Shown here one piece after another: positions 1 through 6,321 of a DNA stretch of 9,736 nt. Origin of the DNA: Armatimonadota bacterium (GTDB lineage Bacteria; Armatimonadota; Abditibacteriia; CG2-30-59-28). A program made the translations under genes and the position numbers. Where the stretch lies: assembly GCA_016199605.1 (NCBI GenBank), contig JACQGJ010000434.1:1-9736 (forward strand), read 5' to 3'. The first letter of the stretch is position 1. The number at the start of each line of letters is the position of its first letter. The notes beneath the pieces are model-generated. The model did no database searches. It saw nothing but the letters and a program-made list of their open reading frames with translations, and was not told the DNA's origin.

Positions 1-233
1 GCCGCCGGATAGGTCCTACCGCCGAAGCCATGCAGCGAGAAGACAACCGGCGAGGGTCGATCGGGGTCGTAGGTGGTGGGAATGTAGACGAAGTACGGCT
101 GTTCCGTGCCGTCCACTTCCGAGGTGTAATAACAAAGGAAGTTGCCCGGTCGGACAAGCTCGAAGCCCAGGGCGTCACGGCAAACCAGCCCGAACGCAAA
201 CAACGCAAGGATCGATACCCGGATCACAGTCAT
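1..233 (-). CDS. Exported alpha/beta-hydrolase (esterase/PHB-depolymerase-like), N-terminal fragment
   Basis: The frame opens at an ATG (233-231) and is still open at the left edge, so only 77 residues are visible. They begin MTVIRVSILALFAFGLV, a short basic start and hydrophobic core typical of a Sec signal peptide, with a likely cleavage site near DALG-FEL. The mature start continues through YYTSEVDGTEQPYFVYIP and ends in SPVVFSLHGFGG. The hydrophobic beta strand followed by HGFGG matches the strand and oxyanion-hole HG motif seen in esterase, poly(3-hydroxybutyrate) depolymerase and prolyl-oligopeptidase-like hydrolases. The nucleophile Ser and the rest of the triad lie outside the window, so the substrate cannot be named. 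I see no clear SD site before the ATG; the frame stays open upstream without a better start. Inference: secreted or periplasmic ester or peptide hydrolase. Confidence 0.72.
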   Translation of the reverse strand, partial: MTVIRVSILALFAFGLVCRDALGFELVRPGNFLCYYTSEVDGTEQPYFVYIPTTYDPDRPSPVVFSLHGFGGRTYPA

Positions 234-1050
234 GGTCAGGAGCGTCGCAGGGAAAAGACGACTCCGCGCCGAAGTGAGGCGGAAGGGCCACCGTGGAGTA
301 TGATGATTCCTGTCAGTCCTGAGAGCGTTCACGAAGCAGATGATATTCTGAGAAGGCGGAAATTGCAAGAAGGGGGATATACTCGTGAAGGAGGGGAACA
401 TGCCGTTCCCTCGGTTCAAGCCTTGAGGAACGGACACTGTAAGCCGATTCGCAACCTCCGCGAGTATCGTTCTCTTCCCGCGGGGGACCTGCACATCGGG
501 GCACCGTCGAGGTTGTCACCTGACTATGCGTGAGGGGATGCACATCCTCAAATGATGAAACACTGGCTGCGGATAACGGGCAGCAGGTTCATAACAGCGA
601 TCCACACCGCGACCTGGCGGCCGCGACTCGGAGGCAATCGGGACAGATGAGTATTCTCGTGTCTCTCGGTACCCTCGACGTTTGGCTGAGCCGCCACTCC
701 GACTTAACCAATCACCCCCTTCTCCCTCGCAAGGAGGACCTCCTCCCACCTGCCGATCCTCTGCGTCCGAAGTTCGGGAGGCTCACTCGGCAGGAGGATC
801 GTGGCCCACTCGGTCATCGCGTGAAGACGAAAGATAGAATGGACGGCGGTCGAGCGCGATATACTGGCGCTGTTTCCCCGACGGAGGGATGCGCCCCCCG
901 CAAACCAGGAGCCGAGTTCTGAAACAGTGATGCCTTGTCGTAGTTGGCGAGAACTGCAGTGAGATGGACGTGTAAGGGGAGACCAGACCGTGGCGATTGT
1001 TCTGCTTCCTCGCTAAGTCCCACACATTTGCTTATGCCAGGTCGTTCCGG
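234..1050. other. Gene-poor stretch, no recognisable coding or RNA gene
   Basis: About 800 bp lie between the divergent hydrolase fragment and the protease promoter. Open frames exist on both strands, but their translations are low-complexity, rich in Arg, Pro and Ser, lack recognisable motifs and lack paired start and SD signals. Small inverted repeats occur at 403-433 (CCGTTCCCTC / GAGGAACGG with one bulge) and 732-744 (AGGAGG-A-CCTCCT), neither with a U-tract. I see no tRNA, rRNA or known riboswitch. It could hold regulatory sequence, an unrecognised small RNA or an eroded gene. Confidence 0.5.
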
Positions 1051-1052
1051 GA

Positions 1053-1061
1053 TGCTATAAT
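1053..1061 (+). promoter_or_regulatory. Extended -10 promoter of the clan AA protease gene
   Basis: The sequence ATGCTATAATC carries a consensus TATAAT at 1056-1061 preceded by TG one base upstream, which is an extended -10 element. No good -35 lies at 16-18 bp; TTGCTT at 1028-1033 is 22 bp away. Extended -10 promoters can work without a -35. The predicted transcript start, near 1068, leaves a short leader before the ATG at 1091. Confidence 0.6.
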
Positions 1062-1090
1062 CGGGTCAACATCGAAGGGAGGTAGGTAGG

Positions 1091-1492
1091 ATGGGAATGT
1101 TCAAGGTTGAGGTCGCCCTGACGAATCCGAAGGAAACGAATCGCTCTTTCACCGGGAAGTTCTGGGTGGATACGGGAGCACTGTATTCCTTTGTGCCGGA
1201 AGATAAGCTGGAAGCCATCGGCATTGTACCCTTGCATCACCGCGACTTCATCCTTGCCGACGGGCGTCGAGAAGGAAGGCTCCTGGGGGAAGCCCTCTTT
1301 GAAGTGGCAGGGCAGGAGGGGCAACTGACATGCCAGGTCATCTTCGCTCCGAAGGATTCGCTGTTTCTTCTTGGGGCGACTGAACTCGAAGCTTTTGGTG
1401 TGGATGTGGATCCCACCACGAAAGCCCTGAAGCCGAGGCTTGCCGTCATCGGTGGATTCATCGCTTCGGCGACCTGCGCACCTCTCTCTTGA
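1091..1492 (+). CDS. Retropepsin-like clan AA aspartic protease
   Basis: This 133-residue protein has the hallmark active-site loop WVDTGALYSFVP (Asp27-Thr-Gly-Ala30), with hydrophobic residues before it and Ser33 after it. A second family feature, FLLGATELEAFGVDVDP (about 92-108), supplies the hydrophobic-hydrophobic-Gly turn that packs against the active site. Retropepsin-type enzymes have one DTG/DTGA per chain and act as homodimers; the length here is normal for the bacterial single-domain group. There is no signal peptide or membrane segment, so it should be cytoplasmic. The ATG is well supported by GGGAGG at 1077-1082, 8 nt upstream, and by the extended -10 promoter before it. The C-terminal 13 residues (GGFIASATCAPLS) are more hydrophobic than usual. 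Its substrate is unknown. The gene converges on the toxin-antitoxin pair with a 12-bp gap. Confidence 0.85.
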   Translation: MGMFKVEVALTNPKETNRSFTGKFWVDTGALYSFVPEDKLEAIGIVPLHHRDFILADGRREGRLLGEALFEVAGQEGQLTCQVIFAPKDSLFLLGATELEAFGVDVDPTTKALKPRLAVIGGFIASATCAPLS

Positions 1493-1504
1493 AGCCGAAC
1501 ACTG

Positions 1505-1819
1505 TCAGGGATGACGAAGTGTCTCCCGAACAATCTCTTCAACAAGGAACGGCAGATTCGGTTCGGAGAAGCTGATTCCTGGGGCAGGTTTCCGGTTGCG
1601 CTTGATTTCAGGAGGCACGTGCTTATGATGAGGGTAGGTTGCCGCGAGGTCGGGCAAGTGAGGGTGTTCGAAGGGATCATACCAGGCGATCTTTTCACCC
1701 AATTGATAGACCTCGTAGCTGTAGTTGAGGATCATCCCGGCGTCAAAGTCAACCAGTTCCCAAACCTCCAGAACTACGTCCTGCGTGAATATGACCTGTC
1801 CCTCCAATCTGGCAAGCAT
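1505..1819 (-). CDS. TumE/DUF6516-like toxin, N-terminus uncertain and possibly frameshifted
   Basis: The 104 residues from ATG 1819 contain the pattern I associate with the TumE (DUF6516) toxin family: a strand-rich start (LEGQVIFTQDVVLEVWELVD), NYSYEVYQLGEKIAWYD, then a His-rich motif HPHLPDLAATYPHHKHVPP (about 52-70) and an acidic helical end (PNLPFLVEEI). Family members normally have about 30 more residues in front. Those residues are present: the frame stays open to the antitoxin stop at 1925 and encodes family-like sequence (YGDLIYSLPEAHPF), but without ATG, GTG or TTG. The natural-looking ATG at 1919-1917, 5 nt after the antitoxin stop, is one base out of frame. Either translation begins at 1819 and yields a short form, a rare start is used, or the gene is broken. 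It is the second gene of the minus-strand operon. Family assignment is from memory of motifs, not from a search. Confidence 0.68.
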   Translation of the reverse strand: MLARLEGQVIFTQDVVLEVWELVDFDAGMILNYSYEVYQLGEKIAWYDPFEHPHLPDLAATYPHHKHVPPEIKRNRKPAPGISFSEPNLPFLVEEIVRETLRHP

Positions 1820-1924
1820 TGGCCCAAGAGCAGCCAGTACGAGTGTCGAGTGGTCAATGAAAGGATGTGCCTCTGGCAGGGAGTAGATCAGGTCGCCGTA
1901 CGCTTGTGAAATCGGGCATGGGCA

Positions 1925-2212
1925 CTACGAGACTCCGACGGACACGGTTTCGGGACTCAAGTGCAAGGCGGAAATGCCAGACCGCTGCCGAAGGTCGCGC
2001 AGGTGATCATACATTTTCTCGCGATACCGGGTTTCCCGCTGGAGTTTGGCCTCGTAGTAGCCAACCCATTCGATGAAGTCCCTCGACTGGTCCAGTTCTC
2101 CCGCCTTATACAGGTGGTAGAAGTCAGCGGAAAGCAACCCATACCGGCTCTCCAGCCGATTGAGTTCTTTCTCCAGCCCGTGGATATCTTCAATGATTTC
2201 GTTAAGCGTCAT
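1925..2212 (-). CDS. Coiled-coil antitoxin candidate paired with the TumE-like protein
   Basis: This 95-residue protein is almost entirely helical and charged. Residues 1-24 (MTLNEIIEDIHGLEKELNRL then ESRY) and 51-76 show heptad-like spacing typical of coiled coils, joined by a conserved-looking middle part with GLLSADFYHLYKAGELD and DFIEWVGYYEA. Small proteins of this type (LE..YGL.S..FY.LY..G.L.....EW...YE) commonly precede DUF6516/TumE genes, which supports an antitoxin role. That link is from memory and inference. I chose the ATG at 2212 because AGGTGG (2223-2218) lies 5 nt upstream; an in-frame ATG at 2242 lacks an SD site. No helix-turn-helix is evident, so autoregulation through the nearby palindromes would need an unusual DNA-binding mode or another protein. 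The stop is 5 nt before the first ATG of the toxin region. Confidence 0.72.
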   Translation of the reverse strand: MTLNEIIEDIHGLEKELNRLESRYGLLSADFYHLYKAGELDQSRDFIEWVGYYEAKLQRETRYREKMYDHLRDLRQRSGISALHLSPETVSVGVS

Positions 2213-2265
2213 AACGACCACCTGCCGTCCAGCCCCATGCATGGCATGAGGCGATAGATACTGAG

Positions 2266-2293
2266 TTCACTGACCGGATTGTAACAATATGAT
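2266..2293 (+). promoter_or_regulatory. Weak candidate promoter of the secreted-protein gene
   Basis: TTCACT (2266-2271, 4 of 6 matches to TTGACA) and TATGAT (2288-2293, 5 of 6 matches to TATAAT) are 16 bp apart on the plus strand. The predicted start near 2300 would place the palindrome 2301-2315 in the first bases of the message. The element overlaps the minus-strand promoter face to face. Confidence 0.3.
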
Positions 2294-2306
2294 GAGTTCA
2301 GGTCAA
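2278..2306 (-). promoter_or_regulatory. Sigma70-type promoter of the toxin-antitoxin operon
   Basis: Read on the minus strand, TTGACC (2306-2301) and TACAAT (2283-2278) are separated by exactly 17 bp. The -10 is preceded by TG one base upstream (TGTTACAAT), adding an extended -10. The expected transcript start is near 2271, about 60 nt before the antitoxin ATG. This is the best promoter match in the window. Confidence 0.75.
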
Positions 2307-2315
2307 TCATTGACC
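2301..2315. promoter_or_regulatory. Palindromic operator candidate over the -35 box
   Basis: GGTCAATCATTGACC is a perfect 7+1+7 inverted repeat that covers the -35 hexamer of the minus-strand promoter and ends just before the SD site of the divergent secreted-protein gene. A related half-site, CACTGACC, lies at 2268-2275, about 40 bp away at the expected minus-strand transcript start. A second palindrome, ATTGTAACAAT (2278-2288), covers the -10. The arrangement suits repressor control; the regulator is unknown. Confidence 0.5.
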
Positions 2316-2329
2316 GGGAGGAAATGCGG

Positions 2330-5113
2330 ATGAGAACAACTGGTTTGAGGAGTCATTCGTCTGCGGCCTGGTGCAGGCCAATGTTTCATCTCCTTTTGTC
2401 TTTCCTGCTTTTGCGATCGCCGGTTGTTCGATCGGATGAGATCATCTACGGCTCCATGCGTAACGGCTCGTTCGACGAAGCCTGGATACGTAAGACGGAC
2501 GAGGCGGGGGTCACGGAAGCGGTCAAAGCGGGCTGGACGTTGCCGAAGGATCTGATCTGGGCGGGGCATTGGGGCCCGAATCCGAATACCGGCAAGGGCA
2601 CCATTGAGTATGTCCGGCAGGGAGGCCGGTTTGGCAGTCCGTGCATGCGTCTGGACGGCGGCGGGCATATCGCCTCCTACTTCGGCAATGTGAAGCCGCA
2701 GCCCTACATCGCTTCCATCTGGGTCAAAGGGAAGGGAACGTTGTGGTTTGGCGGTTACCTTTTCGGCGACGCCGGACAGGTCGGTGGCGCGACCTTCGCT
2801 CGACGAGAGGTTCACTCCGACGTCTGGGTCGAATATCGCGGCGTTTTCCCCAACGACAACCCCGAAGTGAAGAGCGTGAATCCTGCGGTGGGCTGCACCG
2901 GGCCGCTGGAGGTTGAGGATGCACAGCTAATGCCGGCCGAGCCGGTCGAGGTGGCGCTTGTCACGGAACTCACGAAGCTCTACGGGACGGGAGCGGTAGT
3001 GGAGGACCGGGAGGGAATCCTGATTGACAAACCGGTGCAGGAGAAAGCCGAGGGTCTGAGGAAAGCACAGGCTGCGCTGAAAGTCGCGGCTGACAAGGAC
3101 GCCAAACTCGTTGAGCCAAAGCTGCTTGCCGCTGTGCTGGAACGGGTCACAACGCTGACCGCCAACCTGACCGACGGCGCGACCATTCTCCCCGGCCGAT
3201 ATAACGACATCGTCGCCATGACACAGGTCTGTCTCAAGCTGGCGAAAGCCGAGTTGGTCGCTCCCGGTATCGCGCAAGTGACCGGAGCGCCGACGGCAAC
3301 CGGCCATCGCGCGGGAATCCGTGACGCTAAACCGGACACGGTAACCATCGTTCTGATTCGGCCCACCAAACTCCTCTACGCACCCAACGAGAACGCGCAA
3401 GTCACCCTCAAGCTGCACAACACGTCCGATGCGCCCCAGGCTGGCACGCTGCGGTGCTTCCTTGTCCGCGACATCGAGGTTGCGAAACCGATCTACGAAG
3501 GCGCCGTTTCGATTCCTCCGAAACAGATCACAAGCCTCCCGGTCGTTTTCAATGTCGGGCCAGAGAACTTCGGGCGGGCCGTCCGGGCGCAGTTCCTCCA
3601 AGACGGCAAGGTGGTGGACGAGTGGGAAGACTACTTCCACGTCGCCGACGAATTCATCCTCGTCCACATGGGAACGGGGTTTCTGTCTGCCCCCCACGAC
3701 ACGACCTTCTTCTCGATGTACACGACCGCTGGGATGTACTTCGCCCGAATGCCCAGCGACTTCGGTTACGGCGCGCCGAAGGAGAACAAATGGCTGTCGG
3801 GTCAGGCGATGTATCAGATCGACCGCCAGCTCATGATCAACGAGATTGCTTTCTATCGCACCCTGGGGCTGAAGTGTTACAACTACCGCAACCCCTCCTT
3901 CTGCGGTCAGGCGGGTTATGAAATCGCTCGCCGTCACCCCGAGTGGGTGTTGCGGGAGAAACAGGGACGCTTCGCCACCGATGCCGTGTATGGCGGAGTC
4001 CCGTCGCCTCTGCAGATTGCCTCACCCATCGAGATTGATCCGACTATAGTCGGCAAGGACTCGCGCAAGATCACCTCGTGGCATCATGGGTCCATCGACT
4101 TCTTCGATCCTGAGGCGGTGCGGTATGGCGCAGAGGACGAGCTGAAGAGCATCGACATGTTCGGCTGGGACGGCATCTTCTTCGATGGCCGCTGGGCTGT
4201 GTGGCCGGGTTACAAGGATTACGCCGGTCAGCCCAACGACCACGGACAGAACAGGAACAAACTGAACCTTCGCAACCAGAAACTGTTTAACGACATTGTG
4301 CGTGAGAAGCACCCGAACTACAGTATCTGGTACAACTGGGGCGGCCATGCAAACCCGGAACTGGAAGCCGTTTTTCATGCCACCGAAGAGGAATTCGCCT
4401 TTGATGTGAAGCAGCGGAATGCTGGCATCCTGCTCGAAGCGACCGGACATCTCAATCCGCTCGGCCCGATGACCCTGTGGCGTTACGACTACGACATGTA
4501 CCTCAAAGAGCGAGATACGGTGATGCAGCGTTACGGTGTTCCTGTGATGACCGGCTGGCTCTGGCGAGCGATGCCGGGCGACCAGCCGGGACCCTCCCGC
4601 TGGGCGTGGGTAGCGACCAATCATCTCGGCGCCCTTCTCATCGCGACGCAGACCCACGAAGAGATCTACTCCATGGCTTCCTTTCGACCCACGGCCCAGT
4701 TCCAGACTCGCTACTCGTCACTCCTCTGGGCGCGGGATGTGAAGGTGCTGCCCAAGGCGGAGATGGCTGTCAGCGTGAAATCGCCGCGTCCGCTGTGGTG
4801 GAAGGAAGTCGTCTACACGCGGAAGACGGCGGAAGGAACAGATTACATCATCCACTTGATACATGTCCCGGAAAGCGAAACCATCCTCTACGACAACCCG
4901 ACCGATCCGCCGATGGTGCAGCAAGTGCAAGTCACCATCAAGTTGCCTCCCACCGCCAAGCCCGTGCAAGCCTGGGCGATGCGACCCTACGACTTCGGCG
5001 AACCGCAACGACCGGTGGAGAAGGAGATACCGGTCACGGTGAAAGCCGGAGTAATCAGCGTCACTGTCCCGGACTTTCGGTATCACTCGATGGTGGTGGT
5101 GAGGGTGAAGTAG
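2330..5113 (+). CDS. Large secreted multidomain protein, glycoside-hydrolase-like (GH66/GHL-type barrel)
   Basis: The protein has 927 residues. The second ATG (2330) is preferred over 2324 because GGGAGG (2316-2321) is 8 nt before it but only 2 nt before 2324. Residues 1-36 look like a long signal peptide (core FHLLLSFLLL). Residues 37-200 form a beta-rich, jelly-roll-like module beginning YGSMRNGSFDEAW. About 203-310 is helical. About 340-435 is an Ig/CARDB-like beta domain (LLYAPNENAQVTLKLHNTSD). About 442-800 looks like a TIM barrel, with GYEIARRHPEWVLREKQGR, FGWDGIFFDGRW (Asp614 and Asp619 as catalytic candidates), YNWGG and ATEEEFAFD (Glu cluster about 685-687). About 825-927 is a C-terminal beta sandwich (DYIIHLIHV to FRYHSMVVVRVK), like that of GH66-type enzymes. 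The DGIFFDG strand is typical of hypothetical glycosyl hydrolase barrels. The family and sugar substrate are not assignable by eye. It is probably exported and active on polysaccharide. Confidence 0.72.
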   Translation: MRTTGLRSHSSAAWCRPMFHLLLSFLLLRSPVVRSDEIIYGSMRNGSFDEAWIRKTDEAGVTEAVKAGWTLPKDLIWAGHWGPNPNTGKGTIEYVRQGGRFGSPCMRLDGGGHIASYFGNVKPQPYIASIWVKGKGTLWFGGYLFGDAGQVGGATFARREVHSDVWVEYRGVFPNDNPEVKSVNPAVGCTGPLEVEDAQLMPAEPVEVALVTELTKLYGTGAVVEDREGILIDKPVQEKAEGLRKAQAALKVAADKDAKLVEPKLLAAVLERVTTLTANLTDGATILPGRYNDIVAMTQVCLKLAKAELVAPGIAQVTGAPTATGHRAGIRDAKPDTVTIVLIRPTKLLYAPNENAQVTLKLHNTSDAPQAGTLRCFLVRDIEVAKPIYEGAVSIPPKQITSLPVVFNVGPENFGRAVRAQFLQDGKVVDEWEDYFHVADEFILVHMGTGFLSAPHDTTFFSMYTTAGMYFARMPSDFGYGAPKENKWLSGQAMYQIDRQLMINEIAFYRTLGLKCYNYRNPSFCGQAGYEIARRHPEWVLREKQGRFATDAVYGGVPSPLQIASPIEIDPTIVGKDSRKITSWHHGSIDFFDPEAVRYGAEDELKSIDMFGWDGIFFDGRWAVWPGYKDYAGQPNDHGQNRNKLNLRNQKLFNDIVREKHPNYSIWYNWGGHANPELEAVFHATEEEFAFDVKQRNAGILLEATGHLNPLGPMTLWRYDYDMYLKERDTVMQRYGVPVMTGWLWRAMPGDQPGPSRWAWVATNHLGALLIATQTHEEIYSMASFRPTAQFQTRYSSLLWARDVKVLPKAEMAVSVKSPRPLWWKEVVYTRKTAEGTDYIIHLIHVPESETILYDNPTDPPMVQQVQVTIKLPPTAKPVQAWAMRPYDFGEPQRPVEKEIPVTVKAGVISVTVPDFRYHSMVVVRVK

Positions 5114-5226
5114 GTTGCGGATTGGGGATCAGCATCGGTGACTCCGGCAACCGATCGAACATCTCCTCGATTCAGAAATGAAAAACGGGCCTGCCCACAT
5201 CCTCGGTCTTGGTGTATGCTGTCGGG
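5114..5226. other. Short intergenic spacer with a weak hairpin
   Basis: ATCGGT (5134-5139) and ACCGAT (5150-5155) can pair around a 10-nt loop, but no U-tract follows, so a rho-independent terminator is not supported. TATGCT at 5215-5220 could act as a -10 for the next gene; no good -35 is present. Confidence 0.3.
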
Positions 5227-6105
5227 GTGAGTCCGTTCCCGATAGCCCTCGTTCTCGGTTCCGCCTTCATGCACGCCGGCTGGAATCTGCTGGCACGCCG
5301 ACATCGCTCCGAAGCAGCCTTCATGTTGAGGATGCTTTCGGTTATCGTTGTCGTTGGCTTCGTCCCAGCGGCAGTGAGTGAGTCCCTCACCCGCTCCTTG
5401 TCCTCTACCGCTTGGATCTGCGCCCTGGGCTCAGGGATCTTCTGCGGAGGCTACTACTTCTGCCTTTCCCGCGCTTACACCTCCTCGGACTTCACCGTCG
5501 TGTATCCTGTAGCCCGCGCGCTTCCTATCGTTTTGATAGCCTGCGCTGACGTCTTGCGGGGGAGGGAGCTCCCTTTGTTCGGCTGGGTCGGGCTGGGTCT
5601 TGTTGTCTTCGGTTGCCTGCTAACGCCGCTACATTCCTTCCGCGATTTCCAGATCAGCCGCTATTTTCACGAGGGCAGCCTATGGATACTCCTCACTGCC
5701 CTCGGCACTGTCGGCTACACCTTGTTGGATAAGATCGCCTCAGAGACTGTCCGCCAAAGTCCTGCCACCGCTGCGCGATACGGGTACGTGTTCATGTGCG
5801 TTAGCTATATCATCTTTTCCGGGCTGTTGCGAAGATTCAGACCGATCAAGCCAAGCCAACAGGCGATCGGGTGGGGATTCCCGATCCTCGGGGCCTGTCT
5901 CGACTTCGGGTGTTACTGGCTGGTCTTGTGGGCCTACCAGCTTACGGGACATGCCAGCTACATTGTCGCCTTCAGGCAATTCAGCATCGTGATTGGCGTC
6001 GTGCTGGCCTTCCTCTTCTATCGCGAACAGGGCCGGGCGGTGCGGCTGACTGGGACGGCCATCATCACAGGAGGATTGGTTGTCATCGCCGTATGGGGAA
6101 GATGA
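5227..6105 (+). CDS. EamA/DMT-superfamily transporter, ten membrane segments
   Basis: The protein has about 292 residues with alternating hydrophobic stretches consistent with ten membrane helices in two EamA repeats. The first repeat begins PFPIALVLGSAFMHAGWNLLAR and includes YFCLSRAYTSSDFTVVYPVA, the usual junction between the third and fourth helices. The second begins near GSLWILLTALGTVGYTLLDK and ends ASYIVAFRQFSIVIGVVLAF, then an amphipathic loop and TGTAIITGGLVVIAVW. Length and topology are normal for this superfamily, which exports or imports metabolites, amino acids or sugar derivatives. Substrate cannot be inferred. The start is uncertain: GTG 5227, GTG 5212 and TTG 5209 share the frame and none has a clear SD site. 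TATGCT lies 6 nt before GTG 5227, so a leaderless message is possible. An inverted-repeat element begins 4 bp after the stop codon. Confidence 0.85.
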   Translation: MSPFPIALVLGSAFMHAGWNLLARRHRSEAAFMLRMLSVIVVVGFVPAAVSESLTRSLSSTAWICALGSGIFCGGYYFCLSRAYTSSDFTVVYPVARALPIVLIACADVLRGRELPLFGWVGLGLVVFGCLLTPLHSFRDFQISRYFHEGSLWILLTALGTVGYTLLDKIASETVRQSPATAARYGYVFMCVSYIIFSGLLRRFRPIKPSQQAIGWGFPILGACLDFGCYWLVLWAYQLTGHASYIVAFRQFSIVIGVVLAFLFYREQGRAVRLTGTAIITGGLVVIAVWGR

Positions 6106-6109
6106 GGGA
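6101..6109. repeat. Left target-site duplication
   Basis: GATGAGGGA here is repeated exactly at 6251-6259, directly abutting both ends of the inverted-repeat element. The left copy contains the TGA stop of the DMT transporter (6103-6105), so the insertion left that reading frame intact. Confidence 0.8.
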
Positions 6110-6250
6110 GGGTGCGTCCCGGATTAACGGGAATGGGGTTTCCGTAGGATAAAGCTCCAGCTTTGTCCGTTGTCCATCCCATTATGTGGCTGAGGACGGA
6201 CAAAGCTGGAGCTTTATCCTACGGAAAGCCCGTTAATCCGGGACGCACCC
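6110..6250. mobile_element. MITE-like inverted-repeat element with 9-bp target duplication
   Basis: The 141-bp element starts and ends with perfect 22-bp terminal inverted repeats (6110-6131 and 6229-6250; left end GGGTGCGTCCCGG). Inside them is a second perfect 32-bp inverted repeat (6139-6170 and 6196-6227) around a 25-nt loop. Left and right spacers between the two repeats differ (7 nt and 1 nt). Each inner arm contains its own palindrome, AAAGCT-CC-AGCTTT. The element is bordered by identical GATGAGGGA copies at 6101-6109 and 6251-6259, the footprint of transposition. It has no coding capacity, so it would be a non-autonomous element moved by a transposase elsewhere. Either strand as RNA would fold into a long hairpin between two convergent genes, so it may also end transcription. 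Confidence 0.85.
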
Positions 6251-6259
6251 GATGAGGGA
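6251..6259. repeat. Right target-site duplication
   Basis: Identical to 6101-6109 over 9 bp; the next base differs on each side, which fixes the duplication length at 9. Confidence 0.8.
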
Positions 6260-6321
6260 TGCCCCTGAACCCGGAGAGAGCGTGGTCGCGGAAAGGATTC
6301 CGTCGCAACAATCAAGCGACC

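Noticed and set aside
411..430. GGTTCAAGCC resembling a tRNA T-loop
   Set aside because: The flanking bases do not form a T stem and no acceptor or anticodon arms are found.
403..433. Hairpin CCGTTCCCTC / GAGGAACGG considered as a terminator
   Set aside because: No U-tract on either strand and no gene ends nearby.
530..922. Plus-strand open frame of 130 codons
   Set aside because: No SD site, no motif and low-complexity composition; nothing supports translation.
2927..3937. Minus-strand open frame of 336 codons
   Set aside because: Antisense to the secreted glycoside-hydrolase-like gene, whose signal peptide and domain structure are coherent.
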